DNA of 64,000 nt from an uncultured Aquimarina sp. (GTDB lineage Bacteria; Bacteroidota; Bacteroidia; Flavobacteriales; Flavobacteriaceae). Positions 26,607 to 36,426 of the stretch are shown here, one piece after another (position 1 is the stretch's first letter; every line of letters starts with the position of its first letter). The stretch spans positions 1 through 64,000 of the forward strand of contig CANMTP010000013.1 in assembly GCA_947500845.1 (NCBI GenBank). The letters are read 5' to 3'. The notes under the pieces are model-generated. The model was given only the letters and a program-made list of their open reading frames with translations. It did no database searches and was not told where the DNA came from. The position numbers and the translations under genes were made by a program.

Positions 26607-26664
26607 TTTCCTTGTAGTAATTAGATTGAGGTGTATGCTATAATCTGCATAGGTATATAGTGAT

Positions 26665-27561
26665 CTATTCTGTAACAAAATCAGTAAGCTTTCGTGGACC
26701 TTCAAGTACAGACCTTACGATTCTTAAGATACCGTCTTCGGTAGTTGAGATTTGCCATTTAATTAGTGCAATAGTCCCATTCTCAATTTCTATTCCAGTA
26801 ATACACCTTGGATGTACACAACTTCCATCATTAAAAAGTGCTGTACCGCCAGGCTCAGGAAATCTCGGTCGATGAGTATGCCCCATGACCGTAAGTTTAT
26901 TCTTCTGCTTTAGAATCCATTTTTTTATTCTTCGCTCTACACGTATCGTTTCTTTGTAATTATGGGCAGGGCTCGTGGGATCTAAAATTCCTATGACTTG
27001 TAAAGGCCTCCATAAAACGCGTACCAAAAATCTATGAATACGCCATCCATTATAATTCATAAAATCTGCCTGATGCCCATGCAATAGAAAAATTTCTTGC
27101 GAGGTAATTTGATGTTTGAGTACGATGGCCTCTTCAAATGTGATGCCCGGGAAAAGAGGAACTTCTTTATTCAGTTTATGATCCAGATAATAGCTGAGAT
27201 GCTTTTTTACATAAGCTTTATCTCGATATACCATATCATGATTCCCCCATATCATGTGCAATCTATTTTCTTTATAAAAAAGCTGAAGTAAATCATATAC
27301 ATCTTTATGGGCTCGCAGCAACATACTAAAGTTTATATTTTCCCAGAGTTCATCGCCATCACCAAGTTCGTAATACGTAAATCCTTCTTTGTAGTAATGC
27401 TTTAATGCGTGAATGTAAATGTTTCTATTGTTTGCAAATTCATCTGCAAAGCTATTGTCCCCTCGGTGGCAGTCACTAAAAAGAATGAATTTGGATGTAT
27501 TATCAAACGGAATTACTTTGGCATTTTTATAAGCACGATCCAGACGAGATTGAGAAGACAT
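26665..27561 (-). CDS. Calcineurin-like metallophosphoesterase
   Basis: 298 residues. The five metal-binding blocks occur in order: FSDCHRGD, LGDGDELWE, WGNHDMVYR, LLHGHQADF and VMGHTHRPRFPEPGG. The layout resembles UDP-2,3-diacylglucosamine hydrolase (LpxH) and related enzymes, but it is longer (~240 in LpxH) and the substrate is uncertain. No signal peptide, so it is cytosolic or peripheral. It is monocistronic and convergent with the NifU-C gene. Confidence 0.85.
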   Translation of the reverse strand: MSSQSRLDRAYKNAKVIPFDNTSKFILFSDCHRGDNSFADEFANNRNIYIHALKHYYKEGFTYYELGDGDELWENINFSMLLRAHKDVYDLLQLFYKENRLHMIWGNHDMVYRDKAYVKKHLSYYLDHKLNKEVPLFPGITFEEAIVLKHQITSQEIFLLHGHQADFMNYNGWRIHRFLVRVLWRPLQVIGILDPTSPAHNYKETIRVERRIKKWILKQKNKLTVMGHTHRPRFPEPGGTALFNDGSCVHPRCITGIEIENGTIALIKWQISTTEDGILRIVRSVLEGPRKLTDFVTE

Positions 27562-27635
27562 TAACTTATGTTTTCAGTAAATATACAATACAAAACCATT
27601 TTAGAAAATACATGTAAATAATAAACGGTTAATAA

Positions 27636-27670
27636 ATAAAAAGACTCCCTAGATTAGAGAGTCTTTTCAG
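27636..27670 (-). terminator. Intrinsic terminator of the uxaB-uxaC-lacI operon
   Basis: Stem AAAAGACTC (27639-27647) and GAGTCTTTT (27659-27667) with an 11-nt loop and T-rich sequence beyond it on the minus strand. It lies about 80 bp past the stop of uxaB, between uxaB and the metallophosphoesterase gene. Confidence 0.8.
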
Positions 27671-27745
27671 AAACATGCGAATTGACATATGAGTTTACAA
27701 AATCGTTAAGATTAATTCATCCGCTATTTGGGTAAGTAGCATCAT

Positions 27746-29173
27746 TTATTTTGTGTTAGTTATTATTTCAGTTTTTAAAATTTCTTGAATTTCGGCTATA
27801 ATTTGTTTCTGCAATCCATAGATCTTGGTCAAATCCATTTCCCAAAAAGCCGTATTAGAAAGTACTTGATTTACTATATAATTAATATCTGAGGTTTCCC
27901 ATAGGATTGCAAAAAAATCTATAATAGCTTTATCATCTTGTAAAGGAATCCTTTTTTCATTGAAATGACCTCGATAGAACACAATAAGATGGGCAAAAGA
28001 ACTAATAATACCTTCAGGGAGCTTATTTTTTCTTTCATAATAAGAAAGTAATGAGGGTACTACTCGCACTTTAAACTTTGCTATCGAATTAAGGGAAATG
28101 TTAAGTAATTTGTGTTTAATAAAGGGATTCTTAAACCGTTCAATCACAGAATTTGCATAGATTCTCAATTCTTCTTCCGGAAGATCTATTGTGGGTATAA
28201 TTTCATCAAAAATTAGTTGTCTTATAAAGTGCTCGATTTTCGGGTTATCAAATATTTCGTTTACGGTTTCTAATCCCTTCAGATAGCCATAAGTAGCTAT
28301 CGCAGTGTGCGCACCGTTTAGAATTCTTACTTTTCTGGTTTTATATATAGATAAATTAGTCACAAATCTAACTTCTAATCCAGCTTTTTCGACGGGAAAT
28401 ACATTCTTGACGTTACCTTGATCTTCTATTATCCATGAATGGTAAGGTTCTGCCGTTACCACCATGTCATCTGTAAATCCAATGTTTTCTTGAATTTCTA
28501 CAATTCGATCTCTAGGAAACCCCGTAACAATTCGATCTACCAAGGTGTTACAAAACATCGTATGATCATCAAGCCAAATTTTAAATCGGCCGGGAAGCTT
28601 CCACAGATTGGCATAACGCAAGATTATCTCTTTGAGCGTATCTCCATTATAGTCAATGAGTTCGCAAGGCAGAACAATGAGTTTTTTATTATTAGCTTCT
28701 TTAAAATGTAAAAAGCGGTAATATAGAAATGCAGTTAATCTACCTGGAAACGAATTAGGTAAGGTGTCATAATCAATATCATTGGGGTCAAAAATAATAC
28801 CAGCTTCTGTTGTATTCGAAATGATAAATTCGAGATCTGGATTCTTACCCATTTTGAGGAAAGCTTTATAATCATCATTAGGATTAAAAACTCCTCGCAC
28901 ACTCTTTACAATTCTTATTTGTTGAAGCTTTTTACCATTTTGCAATCCTTCTAAAAGCACATGATAAAGACCCTCTTGCCTGTTAATTTTTGCAGCAAGC
29001 CCGTTATCATTGGATTCAATAATTTGAATATCTCCGTTAAAATCTGTTTTTTCATTTAGAATATCGATCACCCAATCGGCAAAACCGCGTAAAAAGTTCC
29101 CTTTCCCAAATTGTAGTACCTTGATGGGTCTTCTGGAGATAGAATTTGATGTATCTCTGTTTAACTTTTTCAT
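27746..29173 (-). CDS. uxaB: Tagaturonate reductase (altronate oxidoreductase)
   Basis: 475 residues of the mannitol dehydrogenase / polyol-specific long-chain dehydrogenase family. The N-terminal dinucleotide motif is VLQFGKGNFLRGFADWVIDIL, and the family signature RILNGAHTAIATYGYLKG lies in the C-terminal half. It reduces D-tagaturonate to D-altronate with NADH. It is 12 bp downstream of uxaC, and the altronate dehydratase gene is in the same locus, which supports tagaturonate rather than fructuronate as substrate. Last gene of the lacI-uxaC-uxaB operon. Confidence 0.92.
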   Translation of the reverse strand: MKKLNRDTSNSISRRPIKVLQFGKGNFLRGFADWVIDILNEKTDFNGDIQIIESNDNGLAAKINRQEGLYHVLLEGLQNGKKLQQIRIVKSVRGVFNPNDDYKAFLKMGKNPDLEFIISNTTEAGIIFDPNDIDYDTLPNSFPGRLTAFLYYRFLHFKEANNKKLIVLPCELIDYNGDTLKEIILRYANLWKLPGRFKIWLDDHTMFCNTLVDRIVTGFPRDRIVEIQENIGFTDDMVVTAEPYHSWIIEDQGNVKNVFPVEKAGLEVRFVTNLSIYKTRKVRILNGAHTAIATYGYLKGLETVNEIFDNPKIEHFIRQLIFDEIIPTIDLPEEELRIYANSVIERFKNPFIKHKLLNISLNSIAKFKVRVVPSLLSYYERKNKLPEGIISSFAHLIVFYRGHFNEKRIPLQDDKAIIDFFAILWETSDINYIVNQVLSNTAFWEMDLTKIYGLQKQIIAEIQEILKTEIITNTK

Positions 29174-29185
29174 AGCCTAACGTCT

Positions 29186-30646
29186 TTAAAAACCGAAATA
29201 TTCTTTCGCATTGTTATAACAGACATCACTTATAATCTTCCCTAGCCATTTTTCATCAGCTGGAAGTTCTCCGTTTTCTACATCTTGTCCAATAATATTG
29301 CAAAGAATCCGTCTAAAATATTCATGTCTGGGAAAAGACAAAAAACTGCGCGAGTCGGTCAGCATTCCTATAAAGCAGCTTAAAAGTCCTAGATTAGAAA
29401 GCGAGTTAATTTGTTTTTCCATACCATCTTTTTGATCTAGGAACCACCAAGCCGAGCCAAATTGTATTTTACCTTTTACGCTTCCGTCATTAAAGTTACC
29501 TGTCATAGTAGCCATAACTTCATTATCTGCAGGATTAAGATTGTAAATAATAGTTTTGGATAACTGATTAGTGGTATCAAGCGCATTCAAAAATTTACTC
29601 AGCGTAGCGGCTTGAGAAAAATCTCCAATAGAATCAAAACCCGTATCAGGTCCAAGCTGAGCGAGCATTCTTTGATTAGTATTTCTTAAAGCACCTAGAT
29701 GAAACTGTTGAGTCCAGCCTTGGGCATGATACATTCTGCAGAGATGAAGTAACGTCTCGAATTTAAAATAATTAGTTTCTTGATGGTCTAAAGACTTCTT
29801 ATTTTTGAGTTTGTTGAAAAGAATATCTATATCATAAGTTCCGAGCTCAAAATAATATAATTGTTCCAGGCCGTGATCCGAAAGACATCCTCCATATTCA
29901 TGGAAAAAAACAATTCTGTCTTTAAGTGCAGCTATCAGATCCTGGTATGAGTCAATACTAATGCCCGAAACATCACCTAACTTTTCAAGATAATCCAAAT
30001 ATTCTAAGGGATTTTCAACTGCGTATGCTTTATCTGGTCTAAAGGTTGGTAAAAGCTTAGAATTTTTTTTATATTTTTTTGCTTTTTGATGATGGATTAG
30101 TTCGTCAATAGGATCATCGGTTGTGCATACTACTTCAACATTCATTTGGTGTAAGAGACCATTCGTACTATGACTTTTCTGTTGTAATGCAGCAGAGGTT
30201 TTTTCATATATTTCAACTGCATTTTCTTTACAGAGTAATTGATGAATATCAAAATAACGTTGAAGTTCTAGATGCGTCCAATGAAATAATGGGTTTCTTA
30301 TGGTATAAGGTACGGTTTCTGCCCATTTTCCAAATTTCTCGATGTCTGATGCATCACCGGTAATGAATTCTTCATCTACACCTAGTGTGCGCATCGCTCT
30401 CCATTTATAATGGTCCCCGGCTAGCCATGCCTGAGAACAATTTTCAAATTGTTTATTATTGGCTATTAACTCTGGAGAAAGATGACAATGATAATCTATT
30501 ATAGGAAGATTTTTTGCATGATTATAATATAGTTTTTTAGAAAATTCACTTTGTAGGAGAAAATCAGGAGACATAAAACCGTTTGACGATACGTGCAATC
30601 GATTGTCTTTCTTTTTAAAACTTCTTATTTTTGAATTTTGATCCAT
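29186..30646 (-). CDS. uxaC: Glucuronate/galacturonate isomerase
   Basis: 486 residues of the amidohydrolase-fold uronate isomerase family. The N-terminal IIDYHCHLSPELIANN carries the HxH metal motif, and further motifs include HWTHLELQRYF, VCTTDDPIDEL, and QFHLGALRNTN. The C-terminal part includes DSRSFLSFPRHEYFRR. It isomerises D-galacturonate to D-tagaturonate and D-glucuronate to D-fructuronate in the cytosol, the entry step of both branches encoded here. It lies between lacI (9 bp) and uxaB (12 bp) in one operon. Confidence 0.96.
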   Translation of the reverse strand: MDQNSKIRSFKKKDNRLHVSSNGFMSPDFLLQSEFSKKLYYNHAKNLPIIDYHCHLSPELIANNKQFENCSQAWLAGDHYKWRAMRTLGVDEEFITGDASDIEKFGKWAETVPYTIRNPLFHWTHLELQRYFDIHQLLCKENAVEIYEKTSAALQQKSHSTNGLLHQMNVEVVCTTDDPIDELIHHQKAKKYKKNSKLLPTFRPDKAYAVENPLEYLDYLEKLGDVSGISIDSYQDLIAALKDRIVFFHEYGGCLSDHGLEQLYYFELGTYDIDILFNKLKNKKSLDHQETNYFKFETLLHLCRMYHAQGWTQQFHLGALRNTNQRMLAQLGPDTGFDSIGDFSQAATLSKFLNALDTTNQLSKTIIYNLNPADNEVMATMTGNFNDGSVKGKIQFGSAWWFLDQKDGMEKQINSLSNLGLLSCFIGMLTDSRSFLSFPRHEYFRRILCNIIGQDVENGELPADEKWLGKIISDVCYNNAKEYFGF

Positions 30647-30655
30647 AGTTGCTTT

Positions 30656-31684
30656 CTATTTGCCCTTCTTGAGTGAAGAAGCCCTTACAATGAGCTCGGG
30701 GTGTAATACGGTTTTTTGTGGGATAATTTTCTTTTTAGTAGAATTGAGAATTTCGAAAAATAATTCTGCAGCGGCTTGTCCCATTTCTATTGGGAATTGA
30801 TCCACAGTAGTTAAAGGAGGGTCTGTAAAAGAAGTAAAAGGTTCGTTACTAAATCCTACAAGAGCAACTTCTTCTGGAATTTTTATGTTTTTTTCTTTCA
30901 AAACCTGCATAGCTCCCATTGCAGCGTAATCACTGGCAGAGAAAATAGCGTCAAATTCTTCTCCAGAAGTGATGAGTTGTTTTGTACATTCTCTCCCATC
31001 TTCAAGTTGCATATTGCCTTCAAGAACTAGAGATTTTTCAAAAGGAATGTCATAATCTTTCAAAGCCTCTAAGTATCCTCTATAGCGTTCTTTATATATA
31101 TTAACTTTATGGTAGTTGGTTATATGCGCAATCTTCTTACAACCTTGCTTGATTAGGTGCTCAGTAGCCGTATAGCCGGCAACAAAATCATCAATGACTA
31201 CCTGACTGGTACTTATCTCATTAGTCGTTCGATCAAATAAAACCAAAGGGATTCCCCGTTCGATTAACTCTTGATAATGACCAAATTGCTTTGTATTTTT
31301 GCCTATGGATACCAATATTCCATCAACTCTCGCATTAATTAAAGCATTGAGGGTTGCTATTTCGTTATCGACATCTTCATTAGACTGGCTAACCACTACG
31401 CGATAATCTAGCTTATTGGCTAACTCTTCTATTCCGCGAATAACAGAAGAGAAAAATGCTCTATTAATAGTTGGGACAATTACGCCGATGAGTTGACTTT
31501 TTCCTTTTCTTAAAGCAGCCGCCAAATTATTTGGCTGATAGTTAAGGCTTCTAGCCATATCTAGCACTGTTTTCTTTGTAGCTTCACTTATCCTGGGGTT
31601 ATTATTTAGGGCTCTCGAAACTGTCGAAGCGGTGATGTTCAGCTTTTCAGCAATATCATGTATGGTAGTTTTCTTAGAGTTCAT
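30656..31684 (-). CDS. LacI-family transcriptional regulator of the hexuronate locus
   Basis: 342 residues. The N-terminal helix-turn-helix (TIHDIAEKLNITASTVSRALN) and hinge helix (NNLAAALRKGKSQLIG) are followed by a periplasmic-binding-protein-like effector domain (~60-340). It is first in the operon with uxaC and uxaB. Palindromes with core GCAATCGATTGC or a close variant occur 89 bp upstream of its own start, before the divergent TonB receptor, and between uxaA and kdgK. These are the likely operators. The effector is probably a hexuronate pathway intermediate such as KDG; that is inference. Confidence 0.92.
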   Translation of the reverse strand: MNSKKTTIHDIAEKLNITASTVSRALNNNPRISEATKKTVLDMARSLNYQPNNLAAALRKGKSQLIGVIVPTINRAFFSSVIRGIEELANKLDYRVVVSQSNEDVDNEIATLNALINARVDGILVSIGKNTKQFGHYQELIERGIPLVLFDRTTNEISTSQVVIDDFVAGYTATEHLIKQGCKKIAHITNYHKVNIYKERYRGYLEALKDYDIPFEKSLVLEGNMQLEDGRECTKQLITSGEEFDAIFSASDYAAMGAMQVLKEKNIKIPEEVALVGFSNEPFTSFTDPPLTTVDQFPIEMGQAAAELFFEILNSTKKKIIPQKTVLHPELIVRASSLKKGK

Positions 31685-31772
31685 TAGGCGTAAAATACAA
31701 AAATCAAGTAGAAACCGTATAATTAAATGTACTAGTTATAATTTTTAATCAAAAATACAAATATCGTAAAAT

Positions 31773-31790
31773 TATGTAATCGATTGCATA
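31773..31790. promoter_or_regulatory. LacI-type operator 1 (autoregulatory side)
   Basis: TATGTAATCGATTGCATA, an 18-bp palindrome with a single mismatched pair, centred on CG as is usual for LacI-family sites. It lies 89 bp upstream of the lacI start. Its centre is 152 bp from operator 2, a distance that permits looping. Confidence 0.8.
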
Positions 31791-31897
31791 AAATCGATTT
31801 TTTTCTGAAAAATCAAACATTAATTCTATATAGTAATTATGTTTTACTAAAAATTTTTAGCAAAAAATAGTGTTTTTAACAAAATAATTGGTAAATA

Positions 31898-31925
31898 TTT
31901 GCGTTTTTTAAGAATTATTTATAAT
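31898..31925 (+). promoter_or_regulatory. Candidate promoter of the pectin-uptake operon
   Basis: TTTG at 31898-31901 (Bacteroidota -33-like) and TATAAT at 31920-31925 are separated by 18 bp. Operator 2 begins at the next base, so a bound repressor would overlap the start of transcription. It is 72 bp before the TonB receptor start codon. Confidence 0.5.
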
Positions 31926-31941
31926 ATGCAATCGATTGCAT
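31926..31941. promoter_or_regulatory. LacI-type operator 2
   Basis: ATGCAATCGATTGCAT, a perfect 16-bp palindrome with the CG centre of LacI-family operators. It lies immediately 3' of a candidate promoter and 56 bp before the start codon of the TonB receptor at 31997. Confidence 0.85.
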
Positions 31942-31996
31942 TAAAATAAAGAGAAATTAAATTTTGATAATAATTTGAATTACTAAAGATTAATAG

Positions 31997-34873
31997 ATGA
32001 AGCGTATGAAAACTATTACTTTAATTAACAGATATGTACTAGGTCTGTTAATGACAATTGGAATACTTAGTACATCCTTGGCTAATAATGAATTGGATAG
32101 CGCAAAAATCAAAACTTCGCAGCAAGAATATGCTATTGTCAACGGGCGGGTTTTGGGAAATGCTAATGAAGTCTTACCCGGAGCTTCAGTTTTTATCCGA
32201 AGCCTTAACATAGGATCTTCAACAGATTGGGATGGAGTTTTTACATTAGACAGAGTACCAGTAGGTACTCATGTCATCGAAGTCTCTTATTTAGGATTTG
32301 AAATATATACTAATGAGATTGAGGTAAAAAGTGGTCAAAGCACAATAGGTTTGGGCGATATTGTTCTCGAACCAGAAACAAATCAATTAGGCGAAGTTGT
32401 TGTTTCGGCAAGTGTCGAGGGTCAGCAGCGTGCATACAACTTGCAAAGAACTGCAGATAATATAAAGACAGTGGTTTCAGCAGATTTGGTAAGTCGTTTT
32501 CCTGATATTAATGTGGGAGAAGCGATGCAAAGAGTATCTGGTGTTACTATTCAAAGAGATAATGGTGAAGGAAGTATAGTTAAAATCAGAGGAACACCTC
32601 AAAACTTTACAACAATTTCTATAAATGGTGAGCAAATACCCTCTACCGACGAAGAGGGAGGTCGATCAGAATCCCTAGATTTGATTTCGGCCGACCAGTT
32701 GGCGTCAATGGAAGTTAGCAAAGCGATCATTCCAGAAATGGATGGAGATGCGATAGGAGGAGCTATTAACTTGATTACCCCCACAGCAAGAACTGAAAAA
32801 GCGCGGATTCGCGGAACATTAGGAGGTGGATATAATGATCTTTTCGAGGAGGGAAGTTTGCTGTTCAAACTAAAATACGATCAGAGGTTCGCCGATAATA
32901 AATTCGGAGTACTGTTGGGTGGAAGTTATTATAGGACTGTGAATGGAGAAGAGCGCTTTGAAGCTACCTATCGTAATCGAAGAATAGGAGATTCAGATGA
33001 CCCTAATTCATTTAGGGCAGATGTGATCGATGACTTCAGATTAAGACCATTAGAAAACCAGCGGACTAGAATTGGAGTTAATGCAACATTTGATTATAAA
33101 TTCAACGATAATTCTAAAATTGTTCTTAAAACAATCTACAACAATCTCGAAGATGAATCATTGCGAAGACGAATTCGTTTTAGACCAAGAAATAATTACC
33201 AAGATCCTGAAAATCCTAACCTTGCCGGAAGCATTGATAATGGAGATGTAAGAATAAGAAGAGATGTAAATGATCGCGTCATTGATCGAGAAAATATTAC
33301 GCTTTCATTTGAAGGAAATCATTTATTGGGTGATCTTGCTAAGATAGACTATGGTTTTAATTATACCAGATCAGAACGAATTCTGAGAAGCAATAGATTT
33401 GTTTTTAGAGAAAGAGGACTAGTTTTAGATATTAATAGAGATAACGGCGATTTTCCTCTTTTCTCCTCTCCTGATTTTGATTTTGAAAATTATGAAGAAT
33501 ATTCGTTTTTCGGTTTTCAACAAGATAAACCCATCTTAAATAAAGGAGATAATTTGGTAACGCGTTTAAACTTGACATTTCCATTTAGGATAGGCAATAA
33601 CTCTGGAGAAATTAAGACGGGAGGTAAGTATAGAGAACTTGATAATTTAAGAAGAAGAAATACTGTTGAATACTCAGGGTTTAACGGACCTTACAATTTG
33701 GCCCAGGTTCTTGACGGTAATCAAGGTACCATATTAGAGGGGAATTATGAAATGGGACAATTCCCTGATCCTGATAGGGCACTACAACATTTTGTCCAAA
33801 ATCAAGATGCATACGTTCTTGATCAAGACGCTAGTAAAATAAATAGTGATAGTTTTTTCTATAATGCTAGTGAAGATGTTGCCGCCGCATATATCCAAGG
33901 AAAATATGAGATCAATAAATTCAAAATTCTTGCTGGGGTACGTTATGAAAGAACAGATGTAGAATATGATGCCCTGGAGATAGATGAACCGGCAAATGGG
34001 CCAATTACTTCTAGACCAATTTCGGGAAGTAATGATTATGATTTTTTGCTACCTATGGTGCATTTAAGATATGCAGTGTCAGATAGAAGCAATATCAGAT
34101 TTGCATTTACAAAGTCTTATGCACGTCCTGATCTTCAGGATGTGGTCCCTACTCAAAATATTAATAGAGCCGATCAACGGCTACAGGTTGGAAATCCAAA
34201 TTTGCAACCTGCAGATGCTACTAATTTTGATCTTTTATACGAGAATTATTTACGTGGAGCTGGAATAATCTCAGGAGGTATTTTCTATAAAAGAGTAGAG
34301 AATTTCATATTTGATCAGCTGTCCAATGTTGAAGGTGGAGAGTTCGATGGCTTCTTAAGAGATACTCCAGTAAATGGAGATGAGGCCGAAATCCTGGGCG
34401 CTGAAGTTAATTTTTCAAGAAAACTCGATTTTTTACCTGGAATATTCTCAGGAATTGGAGTGTACTTAAATTATACGTACACTGATTCTGAAAGTAGCTT
34501 CGAATTTCTCAACGAAGATACCGGTGAAGCAGAAGTCAGAAATGATGTTCCATTTATTGGTCAGGCCAATCATGTTTGGAATGCCGCTTTGTCATATGAT
34601 AAAGGAGGTTTTAGTGGTAGAGTTGCTTTAAATTATAATGACTCTTCTTTGTTAAGTTTTAATAGTGACCCAACTCAGGATTTTTTCCTTGACGAAAGAT
34701 ACCAGCTAGATGTGAATGCTTCGCAAAAAATCAATAAAAATTTAACCCTTTTTGCAGAGTTTGTGAATCTCTTAAACGATCCAAATGTTGAATTTCAGTT
34801 TTTACGAAATCAAGTAACAAATTATGAAATTTACGGATGGTCTGCTCGATTTGGTCTTAATTATAAATTATAG
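31997..34873 (+). CDS. TonB-dependent receptor of the pectin/uronate locus
   Basis: 958 residues. Signal peptide to about residue 32, a carboxypeptidase-regulatory-like domain (~48-130; LPGASVFIRSLNIGSSTDWDG), and a plug of the Caulobacter/Xanthomonas type: SADLVSRFPDINVGEAMQR, then SGVTIQRDNGEGSIVKIRG. The barrel ends ARFGLNYKL. This differs from the SusC type usual in Bacteroidota glycan loci, and no SusD follows. It likely imports oligogalacturonides or related uronate oligosaccharides across the outer membrane, judged from the downstream GH28 genes. It starts the operon that runs to the GH2 gene and has a LacI-type operator just upstream. Confidence 0.92.
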   Translation: MKRMKTITLINRYVLGLLMTIGILSTSLANNELDSAKIKTSQQEYAIVNGRVLGNANEVLPGASVFIRSLNIGSSTDWDGVFTLDRVPVGTHVIEVSYLGFEIYTNEIEVKSGQSTIGLGDIVLEPETNQLGEVVVSASVEGQQRAYNLQRTADNIKTVVSADLVSRFPDINVGEAMQRVSGVTIQRDNGEGSIVKIRGTPQNFTTISINGEQIPSTDEEGGRSESLDLISADQLASMEVSKAIIPEMDGDAIGGAINLITPTARTEKARIRGTLGGGYNDLFEEGSLLFKLKYDQRFADNKFGVLLGGSYYRTVNGEERFEATYRNRRIGDSDDPNSFRADVIDDFRLRPLENQRTRIGVNATFDYKFNDNSKIVLKTIYNNLEDESLRRRIRFRPRNNYQDPENPNLAGSIDNGDVRIRRDVNDRVIDRENITLSFEGNHLLGDLAKIDYGFNYTRSERILRSNRFVFRERGLVLDINRDNGDFPLFSSPDFDFENYEEYSFFGFQQDKPILNKGDNLVTRLNLTFPFRIGNNSGEIKTGGKYRELDNLRRRNTVEYSGFNGPYNLAQVLDGNQGTILEGNYEMGQFPDPDRALQHFVQNQDAYVLDQDASKINSDSFFYNASEDVAAAYIQGKYEINKFKILAGVRYERTDVEYDALEIDEPANGPITSRPISGSNDYDFLLPMVHLRYAVSDRSNIRFAFTKSYARPDLQDVVPTQNINRADQRLQVGNPNLQPADATNFDLLYENYLRGAGIISGGIFYKRVENFIFDQLSNVEGGEFDGFLRDTPVNGDEAEILGAEVNFSRKLDFLPGIFSGIGVYLNYTYTDSESSFEFLNEDTGEAEVRNDVPFIGQANHVWNAALSYDKGGFSGRVALNYNDSSLLSFNSDPTQDFFLDERYQLDVNASQKINKNLTLFAEFVNLLNDPNVEFQFLRNQVTNYEIYGWSARFGLNYKL

Positions 34874-34878
34874 AAGTC

Positions 34879-36375
34879 ATGAATAATTTTAAAAAATTTT
34901 TACCTCTTATTCTTACACTGTGTTTTTTCAGTTCATTATTAATTTCCTGTAATGAAGATGATGATTCATCAGAAGAACCATTGTATTTTGGACCTCAGAT
35001 CAATCTGTCTTCAGAAAGTGGAGAATTTGGTGTAGGACAAACTATTACCGTTGATGCAGAACTAGAAGCATCGGCACTTCTCGAAAGTGTAAGTGTTTCT
35101 GTGGGGAATACCAATTTGGCCACACAAAGTTATGAAGCTACCGGAAATGAAAATTTTAGATTTTCTACTCAGGTACCGGCAACTTGGCTAGGAACCACTC
35201 AATCAATAGTATTCATGTTAAATGACAAACAGGGTCAATCTATATCTGTAACCTATTTGGCTACAATTTCTCAAATTGAACCAAAGTATACTATCGATAA
35301 TGTAAATATTAATGGTATAAACTTCAAACAAGTAACGGGCACGATAAATTTTGACGAAACTTTTGATAGTTCATCAAACTGGTTACTTAATGGAAGCGTA
35401 GATGTCGATCAGCAAACTGCCCTAACTATTGAAGAAGGCACTACTATATATGGTTTTACTAATGAGAGTAAACTAGATGTAAATATTGGAGGAGAGATCA
35501 TTGCAGATGGTACTCTGGATAACCCTATCGTATTTACTAGTTTCAAAAATGCTCCTGGTCAATCAGGAAATCCAGAAGCTGGAGATTGGATAGGAGTTAC
35601 AATAAGAGGAGATGATTCTGAAGATGATAATTCAGGCATACTTAACTATGTAAGAATAGAGTATGGTGGAAACGGTGATGATGCTTTGCAGCTAAGACAA
35701 GTGGGTCGTGGTACTACGCTAGACTATGTCCAAGTTCATGATGCAAACGCCACTGGGATAAGAATACGCGGTGGCTCTGTAAATCTGAAACATATCGTTG
35801 TTACCAAACCTGATAGTCGTTGTATTAGATACAGTGGAGGATGGAATGGTAATGGTCAGTTTTGGGCTTTGGCAACTAATTCTGGAAGTCGTGCTATTAA
35901 TGGAACTGATGAAAACATAATTCCACAATCTAATCCAATTATTTCTAATGCGATCATAATAGGAGCGGGAATAACAACAGGATATTTGAATGTTGGAGAA
36001 GGGGTAAGAATGCAAGATGGAGCCAATGGTCAATATTATAATACAGCAATTTCAGGGTTTGGCACATCCTTTAGAGTTAGAGATGGAGGTGAAATTACTA
36101 TGAGAAATTGTACCGTGTTTAATAATGATGAATTTGGTGATGGTGGAGGCTTACACAGTAGTGTTAGAGACCAATACAGAGAAGCTGGGAATACTAATTC
36201 TGAAGAAGCTTTTGATATCACAAATACTTTTGTAGGAGTGTCAACTCAAAACTCTTCTGATGCATCTTCTTTGGGTGACTTTTTTGATAGCGTAAACTAT
36301 GTAGGTGCTATTCCTACAGATGATGACTGGACATTGGGTTGGACGAGAAATTTTGATGGTAGTATCAAAGAATAA
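34879..36375 (+). CDS. Beta-helix-like surface lipoprotein (TonB receptor partner 3)
   Basis: 498 residues. Lipobox ISC with Cys24 followed by NEDDDSSEE, an acidic surface-export-like signal. Residues ~40-130 form an extra N-terminal beta-sandwich-like segment absent from the two shorter paralogues. The rest matches them: TALTIEEGTTIYG, NPIVFTSFKNAP, AGDWIGVTIRGD, YVRIEYGGNG, the GGSVNLKHIVVT turn and the terminal YVGAIPTDDDWTLGWTRN. It starts 5 bp after the receptor and stands where SusD would be in a typical glycan locus. A surface glycan-binding role is inferred. Confidence 0.8.
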   Translation: MNNFKKFLPLILTLCFFSSLLISCNEDDDSSEEPLYFGPQINLSSESGEFGVGQTITVDAELEASALLESVSVSVGNTNLATQSYEATGNENFRFSTQVPATWLGTTQSIVFMLNDKQGQSISVTYLATISQIEPKYTIDNVNINGINFKQVTGTINFDETFDSSSNWLLNGSVDVDQQTALTIEEGTTIYGFTNESKLDVNIGGEIIADGTLDNPIVFTSFKNAPGQSGNPEAGDWIGVTIRGDDSEDDNSGILNYVRIEYGGNGDDALQLRQVGRGTTLDYVQVHDANATGIRIRGGSVNLKHIVVTKPDSRCIRYSGGWNGNGQFWALATNSGSRAINGTDENIIPQSNPIISNAIIIGAGITTGYLNVGEGVRMQDGANGQYYNTAISGFGTSFRVRDGGEITMRNCTVFNNDEFGDGGGLHSSVRDQYREAGNTNSEEAFDITNTFVGVSTQNSSDASSLGDFFDSVNYVGAIPTDDDWTLGWTRNFDGSIKE

Positions 36376-36426
36376 GTATGAATCTAATTTAGGAACGCAA
36401 TAATGGCAACTTAAGTATAGAAAGTA

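Noticed and set aside
31791..31800. Additional LacI operator, palindrome AAATCGATTT
   Set aside because: It shares only the ATCGAT centre and lacks the GCA/TGC arms of the three accepted sites.
34879..36375. SusD homologue of the pectin locus
   Set aside because: The sequence is a beta-helix-like repeat protein without the TPR-rich helical SusD pattern.
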